Position numbers and translations under genes: made by a program. DNA of 64,000 nucleotides from Halocatena pleomorpha. Its GTDB lineage: Archaea; Halobacteriota; Halobacteria; Halobacteriales; Haloarculaceae. Positions 1 through 9,576 of the stretch are shown here, piece by piece. Numbering within the stretch: the stretch's first letter is position 1; every line of letters begins with the position of its first letter. The notes under the pieces were generated by a model, which ran no database searches, was not told the origin of the DNA, and worked only from the letters and a program-made list of their open reading frames with translations. Location: positions 1 through 64,000 of the forward strand of contig NZ_RRCH01000021.1 of assembly GCF_003862495.1 (NCBI RefSeq). Direction: 5' to 3'.

Positions 1-25
1 AGTGAGCGACCGTCTCGCGTGGTGA

Positions 26-42
26 GGGTGGCTGCGCCACCC
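26..42. terminator. Perfect short hairpin ahead of larE
   Basis: A 7-base stem (GGGTGGC/GCCACCC) with a 3-base loop lies just inside the window edge, followed by an A-rich stretch. It may be the terminator or the 3' end of a gene that lies outside the window. It has no T-run on the plus strand, so a terminator role is only a guess. Confidence 0.3.
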
Positions 43-97
43 GAGCGGAAAAAAGGTGGATCCGAACCCAAAAAAGGTCGGGGGACAAACTGACTGC

Positions 98-970
98 ATG
101 AGTATCGCGGACAAGCTGAGTAGTGCTCGTGCGGATCTCGCCGGGCGCGATGGGGTGCTCATCGCCTTTTCTGGCGGCGTGGATTCAAGTGTCGTCGCCG
201 CGCTCGCCCACGAGGCACTCGGTGAGAACGCGGTGGCGTGCACCGCGAAAAGCGAGACGCTACCAGCCGAAGAACTTGCCGATACGAAGCGCGTTGCAGA
301 CGAGATCGGCATCCGCCACGAAATCGTCGAATTCTCGGAGCTGGAAAACCCGGCGTTCGTGGAAAACGACGACGACCGGTGTTACCACTGCCGGACGATG
401 CGGCTGGGGAAGATGTACGAAACCGCCCGCGAGCTGGGCATCGACACGGTCTGTGATGGGACGAACGCCTCCGATCCGGGCGAGGGACACCGGCCGGGAC
501 TCAGAGCCGTCGAAGAACTCAACGTGTACTCGCCGCTGCTCGCACACGACTTCTCGAAATCGGATGTCCGAGACGCAGCCGACCACTACGGGCTGTCGGT
601 CGCGGACAAGCCCTCGATGGCGTGTCTCTCCTCGCGTATTCCGACCGGACTCGACGTGACCGAGTCGCGGCTCACCCGGATCGAAAAAGCAGAGCGACTC
701 CTGCGAACGTGGGGATTCGAGCAGTTCCGCGTGCGCGATCACGACGGACTCGCACGCATCGAAGTCGGCAGCGACGAACTCAAGCGCGCGCTCGATCCCG
801 ACTTCGTTCGCGCGGCGCGCGAGCATCTCTCAGAGATCGGCTTCGAACACGTCACCCTCGATCTCCATGGCTACGAGACAGGCAGTGTCAGCCCCGAAAC
901 GGAGCACGCAGACGATTCCGAGCCGGTGGTCGAAAACGTGTTCGACGCCGACTATCCGACCGCCGAGTGA
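98..970 (+). CDS. larE: LarE-like ATP-dependent sacrificial sulfur transferase
   Basis: PP-loop ATP pyrophosphatase of the LarE family, about 290 residues, which is the family's normal length. The SGGVDSS P-loop is near residues 27-33. A CYHC pair near residue 110 and a later conserved Cys (in ACLSSR) fit the cysteines that donate or carry sulfur in this family. In lactate racemase maturation LarE converts the cofactor's carboxylates to thiocarboxylates. No larA, larB or larC is visible nearby, so the true substrate here is uncertain. I chose the ATG at 98 because the upstream in-frame GTG at 56 only adds 14 residues unlike the family. Confidence 0.88.
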   Translation: MSIADKLSSARADLAGRDGVLIAFSGGVDSSVVAALAHEALGENAVACTAKSETLPAEELADTKRVADEIGIRHEIVEFSELENPAFVENDDDRCYHCRTMRLGKMYETARELGIDTVCDGTNASDPGEGHRPGLRAVEELNVYSPLLAHDFSKSDVRDAADHYGLSVADKPSMACLSSRIPTGLDVTESRLTRIEKAERLLRTWGFEQFRVRDHDGLARIEVGSDELKRALDPDFVRAAREHLSEIGFEHVTLDLHGYETGSVSPETEHADDSEPVVENVFDADYPTAE

Positions 971-1018
971 CACACCTCAATCAACGGATTCTATACGGAT
1001 GGCGACATCCAGCGGCGT

Positions 1019-1348
1019 ATGAGCGACGCCGAGACGCCGTTTGATGTACAACTCCAAGTTGGCGAGATACTGCGTGCAGAGCCGTTTCCGGAGGCGAACA
1101 AGCCCGAAATGGCGAAGCTTTGGATCGACATCGGCACCGACGAGCTCCAATCAGCGGCCCAACTGGGATACAACTACGAGCCGGAGGAACTGGTCGGTCG
1201 AGAGGTCCTCTGTGCGACGAACCTTGGTACGGTGCGGATCGCTGGGTTCAAATCGGAAGCGCTGACCGTCGGCGTGCCCGACGAAGACGGCCATCCCGTC
1301 TTAGTCGCACCCGACGCGACGGTTCCCCTCGGTGGTGCGCTGTACTAA
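1019..1348 (+). CDS. tRNA-binding domain protein (CsaA-like)
   Basis: A stand-alone tRNA-binding (EMAP/CsaA/MetG-C type) OB-fold of 109 residues. Family features include the VGEILRAEPFPEANKP start and a C-terminal ending VPLGGALY close to the typical VPLG..V/I. Such proteins bind tRNA or act as export-related chaperones in bacteria; the role in archaea is unclear. It starts 48 bases after larE on the same strand and could share its transcript. No frame problems are visible. Confidence 0.82.
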   Translation: MSDAETPFDVQLQVGEILRAEPFPEANKPEMAKLWIDIGTDELQSAAQLGYNYEPEELVGREVLCATNLGTVRIAGFKSEALTVGVPDEDGHPVLVAPDATVPLGGALY

Positions 1349-1386
1349 CGCTCTGTCTCCTGTCTTCTGACACCGTCTATGAATGA

Positions 1387-1394
1387 TTATATAT
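1387..1394 (+). promoter_or_regulatory. TATA box of the S66 peptidase gene
   Basis: TTATATAT lies about 28 bases before the ATG at 1420, the spacing expected for a leaderless haloarchaeal transcript. It supports the ATG at 1420 over the in-frame TTG at 1411. Confidence 0.55.
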
Positions 1395-1419
1395 TGTCTC
1401 CCTGACTCGATTGGTAGCA

Positions 1420-2487
1420 ATGACGTTCAAGAGTCCGCCAGCGATGGCCCCCGGTGACAGCGTCGCCGTGATCGCTCCATCGAGCGGTGGCGCACGGAAC
1501 GCACCGCACGTACTCGAACTCGCGCTCGAACGGCTTCGGACGGTGTTCGATCTCGATCCCATCGTGTATCCGACAGCCCGTCAGGGTGATGCGTTCCTTG
1601 CGGCAAACCCACGGGCGCGGGCGGCGGACGTTCACGCCGCATTCAAAGATCCAGACATCACGGGCGTCTTTGCAACGATCGGCGGCTGGGAACAGCTCCG
1701 AATCTTGAAACACCTCTATCCGGCGGTGTTGAGCGAGCATCCCACACGATTTTTCGGGATGAGCGACAACACGAACCTTTCACTCGCGCTCTGGAACTGC
1801 GGCATCGTCTCCTACAACGGTGCTCAGCTGATGAACGAGATCGCCGTGCCGGGGGAGCTACCGGCGTACACGGAGCGATACTGTCGACGGGCGTTTTTCG
1901 AGGACTCGCTCGGTGAACTCACGCCGTCGTCGGAGTGGACCGATGAGCCAGCGCCGTGGGACGATCCGGACGCCTTTGAGTCGCCACCATCCTACGAACC
2001 GAATCCTGGATGGCGGTGGGCAGGCGGCGAGACGCCCACAACAGGTCGGCTCTGGGGTGGCTGCCGAGCCGTCCTTGAATGGCAGCTAGCGACTGATCAG
2101 TATCTCCCGGAACCGGACGCGCTTGCGGGCGCAGTGCTCGCCATCGAGATCGCAGAGGACCTCCCGGAGCCAGAAACCATCGCAGGAACCCTGCTGTGCC
2201 TTGGCGAGCGTGGACTTCTCGAACGGTTCGAGGCGGTCATCGTGGGCCGAGCACCCGGACGGAGTTTTCTCACAGAGCCGCCACGGGACGAGCGAGACGC
2301 CTACCGCAACCAGGTGTACGACGCCGTCATCAAACAGGTAAAACGATACAACGCCGCCGCGCCGATCGTGTGTGGCATCGACTGGGGGCACACCACGCCG
2401 ACCGCGCCGCTCCCGATCGGGGACACAATCGCTGTCGATCCCGAGCGAGAAACGATCACGTTCGGGAGCAATCGTCCTCGTTCCTGA
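1420..2487 (+). CDS. S66 (LD-carboxypeptidase / MccF-like) serine peptidase
   Basis: A 355-residue peptidase of family S66. The signature GMSDNTNL near residue 110 contains the nucleophilic Ser, and the N-terminal GDSVAVIAPSS strand is typical. The C-terminal domain carries the expected Glu and His region (GIDWGHTTPTAPLPIG). Bacterial members trim murein tetrapeptides or detoxify microcin C; haloarchaea have no peptidoglycan, so the substrate is probably a peptide conjugate or an imported antimicrobial. It sits alone behind its own promoter and runs up to a convergent phosphatase gene with no gap. Confidence 0.85.
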   Translation: MTFKSPPAMAPGDSVAVIAPSSGGARNAPHVLELALERLRTVFDLDPIVYPTARQGDAFLAANPRARAADVHAAFKDPDITGVFATIGGWEQLRILKHLYPAVLSEHPTRFFGMSDNTNLSLALWNCGIVSYNGAQLMNEIAVPGELPAYTERYCRRAFFEDSLGELTPSSEWTDEPAPWDDPDAFESPPSYEPNPGWRWAGGETPTTGRLWGGCRAVLEWQLATDQYLPEPDALAGAVLAIEIAEDLPEPETIAGTLLCLGERGLLERFEAVIVGRAPGRSFLTEPPRDERDAYRNQVYDAVIKQVKRYNAAAPIVCGIDWGHTTPTAPLPIGDTIAVDPERETITFGSNRPRS

Positions 2488-3123
2488 TCAGGCGTCAGTC
2501 CACGGGACCACGTTCGTACGGACGACCGACGGATCGGTGTCAGTGCCATCGGGAACGGTTATCTCAGCGAACGAGCAGTTGATCGGGGCTTCGTCGATCA
2601 GCGCCTGCTCAAGCGGGACGTCCCGGATGTGCCCGAGCACGACCTGTATTGGTCCGCCGTGTGTCACTACGAGAACGCACTCGTCCGATTCGCTCGCTTC
2701 GAGCAGTTCCTCCCAACCGGTGAGGACCCGATCTTGGAGGTGAACGAAGCTCTCACCGCCTTCGGGCGTTCGATCGGAAGCGTGTGCCGCCTGCGTGCCG
2801 AGACCGAACGCTGGGAACCGATCAGCCACCGTCGAAAGCGAGAGACCCTGATACACACCCAGATCTCGCTCGCGCCACGCCGTTTCGAACCGCACTGGCA
2901 CATCGATCGTTGATCGAAGCAGTTCAGTCGTCTCCTTAGTGCGTGAGAGATCAGAAGACACCACCCGATCGGGCGTAGCCGTATCGGCACGAGAGAAATA
3001 CGCCCCGGTGGCGGTGGCTTGTTCGCGTCCCTGATCGTTCAACCTGACCGGTGCCCACCCTTGTAATCGTCCGTCTAAGTTCCAAGTTGTTTCACCGTGT
3101 CGCAACAGCATGACCGTCGTCAT
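2488..3123 (-). CDS. Histidine phosphatase family protein
   Basis: A 211-residue phosphoglycerate-mutase-like histidine phosphatase. The catalytic LLRHGETTWN motif is at the N-terminus, followed by the SSDLSRTKET arginine motif, a conserved Glu (WRERDLGVYQG) and the second catalytic His in VVTHGGPI. The substrate cannot be read from sequence: family members act on phosphosugars, phosphonucleotides or cobalamin intermediates. It is convergent with the S66 gene and no obvious operon partner is present. Confidence 0.85.
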   Translation of the reverse strand: MTTVMLLRHGETTWNLDGRLQGWAPVRLNDQGREQATATGAYFSRADTATPDRVVSSDLSRTKETTELLRSTIDVPVRFETAWRERDLGVYQGLSLSTVADRFPAFGLGTQAAHASDRTPEGGESFVHLQDRVLTGWEELLEASESDECVLVVTHGGPIQVVLGHIRDVPLEQALIDEAPINCSFAEITVPDGTDTDPSVVRTNVVPWTDA

Positions 3124-3195
3124 CTTTGTTTACGTTGACGTATTGTATATATGTACATTTCGAATCACAAAAAAGGTGGCCGGGTGCCTGCCGAA

Positions 3196-4203
3196 CTATT
3201 CGGAAAGAGTACCAGTTCTGACTGCGCGCTGAATCATCGCTTCAGCGATATTCCCCCCGTATTCGGATGTTCTGCGGACACTATCGAGAAGGAGACCGAC
3301 CGGGTGTTGGTCGGAACTGTCGCTATGGTACAGCTGTTTATCGGATCGATCGAGTTCGGTCAAGAGGGCATCGCGGTCATCGAGCGCCCGGTAGGCCATC
3401 TCCACATCTGCGCCAGCGAGCAATACGCTAGAGGCATCAGTGACGATACCTCGCGCGGAGCGGGCAATCGAATCGAAGTTCTGAATCGTCTCAGTTGCTG
3501 ACGCGTCGAGGCATTCCGCGATCACTGCCATCTTTTCGGCGTGGTCTGCGACCCGTTCGAGTTGCTGGGCAGTCGTGTAGTAATCCGCGATCGACGAGCG
3601 ATCGATATCGAGTTGATCGATGGCTTGGAGATCCGATAAGGACTGTTGGTAATGGCGACTCACCATACCGAACAGCCGATCGGCTTCGTCGTCGCGGTTA
3701 CGCACCCGAGTTACGAGCTCGCTGTCTTCATCGATGGCAGCCGTCACTGCGTTCTCGTGCATCGAAAGCGTGACCCGCTGAAGCTGGATCACTGTCTGTC
3801 GGATAGAAACGTCTCTCGTGTTGAGCAGGCTCTGAAGGACGATGCGGCGTTTGGTCTCCGAAACGACTTCGAGACCAATGAGACCATCCACAGTTCGTGT
3901 GACCGCTCTGCGCTGGGTGTCGTCGATACCACCGGTGGCAACGAGTGCGATCTTATCAAATCCTGATACATAGCCAGCTCGGACTGTTTGTACGATGTCG
4001 GTCTCACTCCGGTGATCGACGGTGAGCGTGATCTCTCGGTCCCCGTTGTTCGTGGGATCCGGACGAACGAGCAGTGAGCCATCACTGTGTGGATACAGGT
4101 GCATCCGTGCCCCTGATTCGAGACCATGCTCTTTCGCCCACCGCTTCGGCAGTGAAACAGTGAACGTCGATCCACCGGTAAGCTGGATCTTACGCGTTTC
4201 CAT
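3196..4203 (-). CDS. PhoU-type phosphate regulator with AbrB-like N-terminus
   Basis: A 335-residue protein. It opens with a SpoVT/AbrB-like swapped-hairpin domain (residues 1-45: METRKIQLTGGSTFTVSLPK), followed by two PhoU-type helical bundles. The second bundle contains the acidic DRSSIADYYTTAQQLERVADHAEKMA-type helix that binds metal in PhoU proteins. This arrangement is common in haloarchaeal phosphate-uptake regulators. No pst genes are adjacent. The 240-base region upstream is AT-rich and holds its promoter. Confidence 0.85.
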   Translation of the reverse strand: METRKIQLTGGSTFTVSLPKRWAKEHGLESGARMHLYPHSDGSLLVRPDPTNNGDREITLTVDHRSETDIVQTVRAGYVSGFDKIALVATGGIDDTQRRAVTRTVDGLIGLEVVSETKRRIVLQSLLNTRDVSIRQTVIQLQRVTLSMHENAVTAAIDEDSELVTRVRNRDDEADRLFGMVSRHYQQSLSDLQAIDQLDIDRSSIADYYTTAQQLERVADHAEKMAVIAECLDASATETIQNFDSIARSARGIVTDASSVLLAGADVEMAYRALDDRDALLTELDRSDKQLYHSDSSDQHPVGLLLDSVRRTSEYGGNIAEAMIQRAVRTGTLSE

Positions 4204-4446
4204 TCGGTGTGTTCCTCCTCAGTGGATGACCGACTGCGGGGTGTTCCCCCCGGACGGTCGATTGGCGACTGGACCGTTCACGCCCCTGTCGCTGCGGTTG
4301 GATCGTCTGCATCCGTTATTATTCATGTATATGTTGTTGGGTCTAAAGTAGCTATATATGTCAACTATACCAGTGAAATATTTGTAAATAGCACTCTGTA
4401 TCAGCGGCGGCGTTGGGAAACGATACGTAGTCCTCCGTAGCTAGCC

Positions 4447-6336
4447 TTACTCCGTCCACTTGAGGAGGAGTAATGTGGCTTCGAAGAGGACCACCATCGA
4501 GATTGCCACGATGATCGGGGCCATACCAGTCGGATCTGGATTCGTAACGAACGCGAGACCGAGAAAGCCCCCCCAGAAGTAGAGCCGGCGGTCAGTGAGC
4601 CACGTTCGACTCGTTACGCCCATCATGACTGCGAGCATGATGAACAGGGGAATCTGGAAGATGAGCGCGAAAAAGCCCATCAAGAGGAGCATCAGTCCGA
4701 ACGTATCTGACAACCCGAACGCGATCTCGGCCGTCCCCTCCGTGTACCCGAGGAAGTACATGAAGATGAGGGGGAGGACGATGAAGAAAGCGAACGCGAC
4801 ACCCAGTGCGGCGAGCACAAGGCTGGTCGGGATCGCAGCGATGTAATATCGCCGTTCACGCGGGTACAATCCGGGTCGCATGAAGAGATACGTTTCGTAC
4901 ACGAACACCGGCATGGCGATGACGAATCCAGCGAGAGTAGCGACTTTCAACCGGGCGAGCACAAGCGCAAGCGGGTGGTACACCCGAGGCTGTACGGTTT
5001 CCGTATCCGCCAGTCCAAGAATCGAATACCAGATATTATTGATGAGTTGGTCAGCAAACGGAAACGTGAGCGCACTCACGAAGGACATCACAACGACGAC
5101 GACCAACACCCGCCGGACCATCTCTTCGATGTGAGCACTCAGAGGCATCTCCTGGTCCTCAGAGGGACCGCTCGGAACGAGAGAATCGTCCTCGTTCGAA
5201 ACATCCGGCGTTGGGGCTGGTTCAAGGGAGTCTGGTGGGAGTGCCTCCGACGATGTGTCCGTTTTCGCTGCTGTGTTCGTTTCTGCCGTTGTAGAAGAAC
5301 CAGCCGATGTCGTGGTGTCCGGAGCAACTGACTGCTCGTCGTCCGGTATCGGCGTTGATGAATCGGCGTCCCCTGTAGACGAGGCCGATGTCGTCTTCTG
5401 GTCGTTCTGATCCGACCGGGCGGCCGAGTCGCGCTTCCAAGGAACTCCGGCTTCACCCAACCCCTGAGAGTCACCGGTGTCCTCGGTTGAAGACGCCGGT
5501 TCCTCGGTGTCATCCCTGTCAACTGGAGATGCGGGTGTCGCCTCGTCCTGTGGTCGCGAACGTGAATGGCTCGTGTCGGTCCGTGGTCCCCGAGAGTTTA
5601 TCGAGTCAGACGTGAAGTCGTAGCCTTGAGAGGACGTTTCTCGTTTTTGTGATCCCTCCGGATCGGACGTGAAATCGTAGCTTCGGGAGTCCGTTGAGTC
5701 TTGCTGTCGGGAACGTCTCGTGTCTGTGTCAAAGCGATCTCGTGGCTTCCCTCGATTCGTATCTGTTGTCTGTTTCTGGGAGTTCGTCGTCGATTCTCGG
5801 TTCCGAGAATCGAACCGTTCTCGGTCCGTGTCAGTGCTCCAATCCCGCGAGGGCGCTGAATCCGAATTCACGCCCCGCTCCTGGAAGGAGGTTCGATCAG
5901 GATCCACAGCGTCGTTCCGAGACGATGTCTGCGTGTGATCTCTCGGTTGGCTTGTGGTAGTGAACTCCGTGTCTCGGTCCGATGCGGTCGATCGACGGCG
6001 GTCGCGTTTAGCGTTCCTCGAACGGTTCCACTCGTTCGAACCCGACGTGGACGACCGATTACGCGTGTCGGAAGACCCAGTCGTCGTGTCATGACTGCGG
6101 CTTCCCCACCCTCGTTCGGTCTGACTCGTCGGATCGGAACCGCCGTTAGGAGGATTCGAACCAGAATGAGCATCCTCGTCTAGCTCGTCGAAAAAACCGG
6201 AATCATCGGAGAAGACGAAACTATCCCGATCTTGCATCTCATCATCGGATGGAACGTCCCGTGATCCATTATCTGGCGGGTTATCACGGGACCGACGTCC
6301 GTCGTCTCCGCCCATTAGGCTACTCTCGTATCCCAT
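4447..6336 (-). CDS. tatC: TatC translocase subunit with ~390-residue disordered N-terminus
   Basis: Residues about 395-629 are a complete six-helix TatC: the start MPLSAHIEEMVRR, the loop MRPGLYPRERR, and FVTNPDPTG before the last helix. TatC recognises twin-arginine signal peptides, and haloarchaea send most of their secretome through Tat. The first 390 residues have no predicted fold and are rich in Ser, Asp, Thr, Arg and Gln. They include short repeats such as YDFTSD (twice). Archaeal TatC N-termini face the cytoplasm, so this is a long cytoplasmic tail. Neither a TatA gene nor the usual second TatC is adjacent. ATGs at 6336 and 6315 are both possible starts. Confidence 0.88.
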   Translation of the reverse strand: MGYESSLMGGDDGRRSRDNPPDNGSRDVPSDDEMQDRDSFVFSDDSGFFDELDEDAHSGSNPPNGGSDPTSQTERGWGSRSHDTTTGSSDTRNRSSTSGSNEWNRSRNAKRDRRRSTASDRDTEFTTTSQPRDHTQTSSRNDAVDPDRTSFQERGVNSDSAPSRDWSTDTDRERFDSRNRESTTNSQKQTTDTNRGKPRDRFDTDTRRSRQQDSTDSRSYDFTSDPEGSQKRETSSQGYDFTSDSINSRGPRTDTSHSRSRPQDEATPASPVDRDDTEEPASSTEDTGDSQGLGEAGVPWKRDSAARSDQNDQKTTSASSTGDADSSTPIPDDEQSVAPDTTTSAGSSTTAETNTAAKTDTSSEALPPDSLEPAPTPDVSNEDDSLVPSGPSEDQEMPLSAHIEEMVRRVLVVVVVMSFVSALTFPFADQLINNIWYSILGLADTETVQPRVYHPLALVLARLKVATLAGFVIAMPVFVYETYLFMRPGLYPRERRYYIAAIPTSLVLAALGVAFAFFIVLPLIFMYFLGYTEGTAEIAFGLSDTFGLMLLLMGFFALIFQIPLFIMLAVMMGVTSRTWLTDRRLYFWGGFLGLAFVTNPDPTGMAPIIVAISMVVLFEATLLLLKWTE

Positions 6337-6577
6337 CGATTGTAAGCCTTCTCACCCAATAGCATGCGGGGGAAATTACCGAAAAATTCTGAACATATCT
6401 GATACACTAAAATCAGCGGGTGGTCGCACTGCGCCGTTGGGTGTGTACTGCCGTCACGTCGCTCGTCCTCAATCGGTTCGGCCAAACGATCCGGCCACAC
6501 AAGATCGGACGTCGTTCCCGGTAGTCGAGTACCAATGATTATTAGCTAACCAGTCGTACCCGTATTCGCGTCAATAA
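6337..6577. other. Divergent intergenic region, tatC / SDR
   Basis: This spacer between divergently transcribed genes must hold both promoters. It has AT-rich patches (around 6380-6420 and 6535-6575) and no convincing ORF. Confidence 0.5.
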
Positions 6578-7336
6578 ATGTTAGATAACAAAACTGTATT
6601 CATTACCGGAGCCGGTGGCGGAATCGGAAGCGAGACAGCACGGCAGTGTGCAGACGCAGGAGCGCGAGTCGTCCTCACAGACGTAGACAGCGACGGCGTC
6701 GAGTCGGTTGCGGAATCGATTCGAGCGGCGGGAGGCGACGCCGTTGCCCACGATCTCGACGTGACGAATAGCGAGCAGTTCGAGGATCTCGTTGCTGTGA
6801 CGGCAGAAGAGTACGGACTCGACGTGATCGTGAACAACGCTGGAATCGGTCACGACGCGGCGTACACGGAGGAGCTGCCAGAGGACGCCCGGGATCGAGT
6901 GATGTCGGTCAACATCAACGGCGTTTGGAACGGTTGTCAGGCTGCATTGCCCATCATGAAAGAGCAAGGTCACGGATCGATTATCAACGTCGCGTCGTTG
7001 GCAGCGATCATCGGACTCCCGAAACAGGCGGTGTACTCGCTCACGAAAGGGGCAATCGTCAGCTTCACCCGGGCCGTCGCCGTCGAGAGTGGACCCAGCG
7101 GTGTGCGCGCCAACGCGGTCTGTCCGGGCTTCATCGACACTGGCGTCGGTAAGGAATATTTCGATTCAGCGGACGACCCCCAAAAGGCCCGCGAGCGAAG
7201 CAAGCGAGCGTATCCATTGCGACGGCTTGGCGACGCCGACGAGGTCGCAGCCGCGATCCGGTTCCTTGCGAGTGATGAGTCGTCATACATCACGGGGAAC
7301 GCGCTCAGGATTGATGGCGGCTACTCGGTCGCGTGA
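6578..7336 (+). CDS. Short-chain dehydrogenase/reductase (classical SDR)
   Basis: A 252-residue Rossmann-fold oxidoreductase with the cofactor motif TGAGGGIG near the N-terminus, NNAG in the middle, and the catalytic Ser and YSLTK. The C-terminus GNALRIDGGYSVA is typical of 3-oxoacyl-ACP-reductase-like and sugar-dehydrogenase-like SDRs. An Asp at the end of the second strand (LTDVD) suggests NAD rather than NADP. The substrate cannot be assigned. It stands alone, divergent from tatC and convergent with mutL. Confidence 0.85.
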   Translation: MLDNKTVFITGAGGGIGSETARQCADAGARVVLTDVDSDGVESVAESIRAAGGDAVAHDLDVTNSEQFEDLVAVTAEEYGLDVIVNNAGIGHDAAYTEELPEDARDRVMSVNINGVWNGCQAALPIMKEQGHGSIINVASLAAIIGLPKQAVYSLTKGAIVSFTRAVAVESGPSGVRANAVCPGFIDTGVGKEYFDSADDPQKARERSKRAYPLRRLGDADEVAAAIRFLASDESSYITGNALRIDGGYSVA

Positions 7337-7344
7337 ATCGTTCG

Positions 7345-9381
7345 CTACGTTCGGCGTCCATCGTGGCCAGGATAATCGCGTTCAAAGCGTTCTTCTAGCT
7401 CCTGTTCGTTGATTTCGATGATGACCGGGCGGCCGTGCGGACAGGCGTATGGATTCTCACACGCGTCAAGCGCACGGAGGAGGTCGACGACCGATCCCTC
7501 CATGAGTGACGTGTTTGCCGTGATCGAAGGATAACACGCGAGATCCGCGAGCAGTTCGTCAGCGGCAGCCTCGACCGTGTTCGCGCCGTCGTCAGTGACG
7601 AACGCCGTGAGCAGATCACGAACGAGTTCCGGCCCGACTGATTCGGCTAACAGTTCCGGAACGGTTCGCACTTGCGCGATTCGGTCGTCTAGAAGCGAAG
7701 CGTGAAAGCCGAGCTGTGCGAGCGCGTCGGCGTGTGCTTCGAACAGTTCTGCTTCTCTCGCCGTGAGTTCGAGTTCGACAGGCTGGGCGAGCGCCTGAAC
7801 GGCCATTTCATCGTCGAACGTCGCTCGTAATCGCTCGTAGTTGATCCGCTCGTCTGCGGCGTGCTGGTCAATGAGTACCAGCCCGGACTCCGTTTCAGCG
7901 ACGATGTACGTCTCGTGTAGTTGCCCGAGAACGGTCAACGGCGGCAGCTGTTCCGGATCGAACGGCAGTCGGTCGGTCGACTCTTGATCGACCGCTCCCT
8001 GATCAGTCAGCTGTGATTGGGTGGTTGGACCACGAAGCCGGGGAGATTGCCGTGTTTCGCTCCCGGTGTCGGAATCGCCGGTCGCTGGCGTCGTGTCAGA
8101 CGACTTGTCGGGTGCTGGTGTCGGTTCCTGTTCGTCTGGAGAGTGGCCTTGCTGTCGATCAGCCGCGGAGATCGCCTGTTCGCTCGACGATCCGGTGTCC
8201 GTCTCGCTCGTCCCACGGACTGGTTCGTCGATCCGTCCCTCGTGGTGAGAGTCGAGGTCGCTCGTTGTTTCCGTTCGCTGCGTGGTCGCGTCGCTCTCCG
8301 GTGTGATCTCGGTCTGTTCAGGAGCCGATCGTCCGCGGGGAGCACTCGATCGAAGTAAACCCGCCTCCTGAAGTGCGGCTTCGACCGCATGGGTGACTTG
8401 GGCTGTGGCTCGCGTGTCATCAACGAAGCGCACCTCCAGTTTGCGAGGATGGACGTTCACGTCGACAGCCTCTGGATCGAGTGTCACCGTTACGACGGCG
8501 AACGGATAGCGGTCGGAGGCGAGTTGAGAGCCGTACGCTTCGATGATCGCCTCGCGTACCGATCGTGCAGTCACGTACCGTCCGTTGACGAACGTCGTAC
8601 AGTAGTCGCGGCTGGCGCGGTTGGTTTCCGGGTGGCTCACCAATCCCTCTACGGCAGTGAGTGGGCCTTCTGGAAGTTCCTCTGTGCAGTGCTCGACATC
8701 GATCATCGCGCTCGCAACCTCTCGCCCGTAAACGGCTAGCACCGTCCCTCGGAGATCACCGCGACCACTTGTTGAAAACAGCTCGCGTCCGTCGTGTTCG
8801 AGCGTGATCGATACCTCGGGGTTTGCGAGCGCATACCCCGTCACGATCCGCTGGATGTGGTCGAATTCGGTGCGCTCCTGTTTGAGATACTTCCGTCGGG
8901 CAGGAACGTTATAGAAGAGATCAGTCACCTCGACAGTTGTTCCGTGCGGACAGCCAGCCGGTTCAGCGTGCGTTCGCTCGCCGCCTTCGATGCGGATCTC
9001 AGTTCCCCGTGTGCCACCCTGTGCCTTCGTGGTGATCGTCGTTCGGGACACCGCCCCGATCGCGTGCAGCGCCTCACCGCGAAATCCCAGCGTCCGGATG
9101 CCGGCTTCGAGATCCGTGATGTCGTCGATCTTGCTCGTCGTGTGCTTCTCGACAGCCCGTTTCGCGTCCGCTTCGTCCATGCCGTGGCCGTCGTCACTCA
9201 CCCGAAGCAGTTCCGTTCCATCCCCAGTGACAGTCACTGTCACGCGTGAGGCGTCCGCGTCGAGACTGTTCTCCAACAGTTCCTTTACGACTGACGCCGG
9301 ACGCTCAACGACTTCCCCGGCGGCGATGCGCTCGATCGTCCGCTCGTCGAGTTCGTGAATCCGTCTCTCCTGAGCGTCCAT
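7345..9381 (-). CDS. mutL: DNA mismatch repair protein MutL (endonuclease type)
   Basis: A GHKL ATPase of 678 residues. N-terminal motifs are ELLENSLDADA, DDGHGM and GFRGEALHAIG. An acidic, Ser/Thr/Gln-rich linker spans about 350-470. The C-terminal domain has DQHAADERINYE near residue 505 and ACPHGRP near the end; these match the metal-binding endonuclease motifs of MutL proteins from organisms without MutH. It should nick DNA during mismatch repair with MutS (coded 1.4 kb away). I chose the ATG at 9381 because the longer in-frame start adds 43 residues absent from MutL. Confidence 0.93.
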   Translation of the reverse strand: MDAQERRIHELDERTIERIAAGEVVERPASVVKELLENSLDADASRVTVTVTGDGTELLRVSDDGHGMDEADAKRAVEKHTTSKIDDITDLEAGIRTLGFRGEALHAIGAVSRTTITTKAQGGTRGTEIRIEGGERTHAEPAGCPHGTTVEVTDLFYNVPARRKYLKQERTEFDHIQRIVTGYALANPEVSITLEHDGRELFSTSGRGDLRGTVLAVYGREVASAMIDVEHCTEELPEGPLTAVEGLVSHPETNRASRDYCTTFVNGRYVTARSVREAIIEAYGSQLASDRYPFAVVTVTLDPEAVDVNVHPRKLEVRFVDDTRATAQVTHAVEAALQEAGLLRSSAPRGRSAPEQTEITPESDATTQRTETTSDLDSHHEGRIDEPVRGTSETDTGSSSEQAISAADRQQGHSPDEQEPTPAPDKSSDTTPATGDSDTGSETRQSPRLRGPTTQSQLTDQGAVDQESTDRLPFDPEQLPPLTVLGQLHETYIVAETESGLVLIDQHAADERINYERLRATFDDEMAVQALAQPVELELTAREAELFEAHADALAQLGFHASLLDDRIAQVRTVPELLAESVGPELVRDLLTAFVTDDGANTVEAAADELLADLACYPSITANTSLMEGSVVDLLRALDACENPYACPHGRPVIIEINEQELEERFERDYPGHDGRRT

Positions 9382-9576
9382 TCGGTTATTCACATGTGAT
9401 AGACGCGTATCAATCCACTTGGTTAGTGGTAGGCCGGCAAGCTGTTCCGTTTCACAGCTGTGGAGTGGTGAATCGGGACAAAACGGGTCCAGAGAGAAAC
9501 GCCCCGACAAGCCACCGTGAAGCTGATCGAACGTGATAGCGCGGTTGGGTCTGCAATCCGGTGCGCTTATACTGTA

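Noticed and set aside
5500-6100. Plus-strand ORFs opposite the TatC tail
   Set aside because: They are shadows of the Ser/Arg-rich low-complexity tail; the minus-strand frame connects in phase to an intact TatC.
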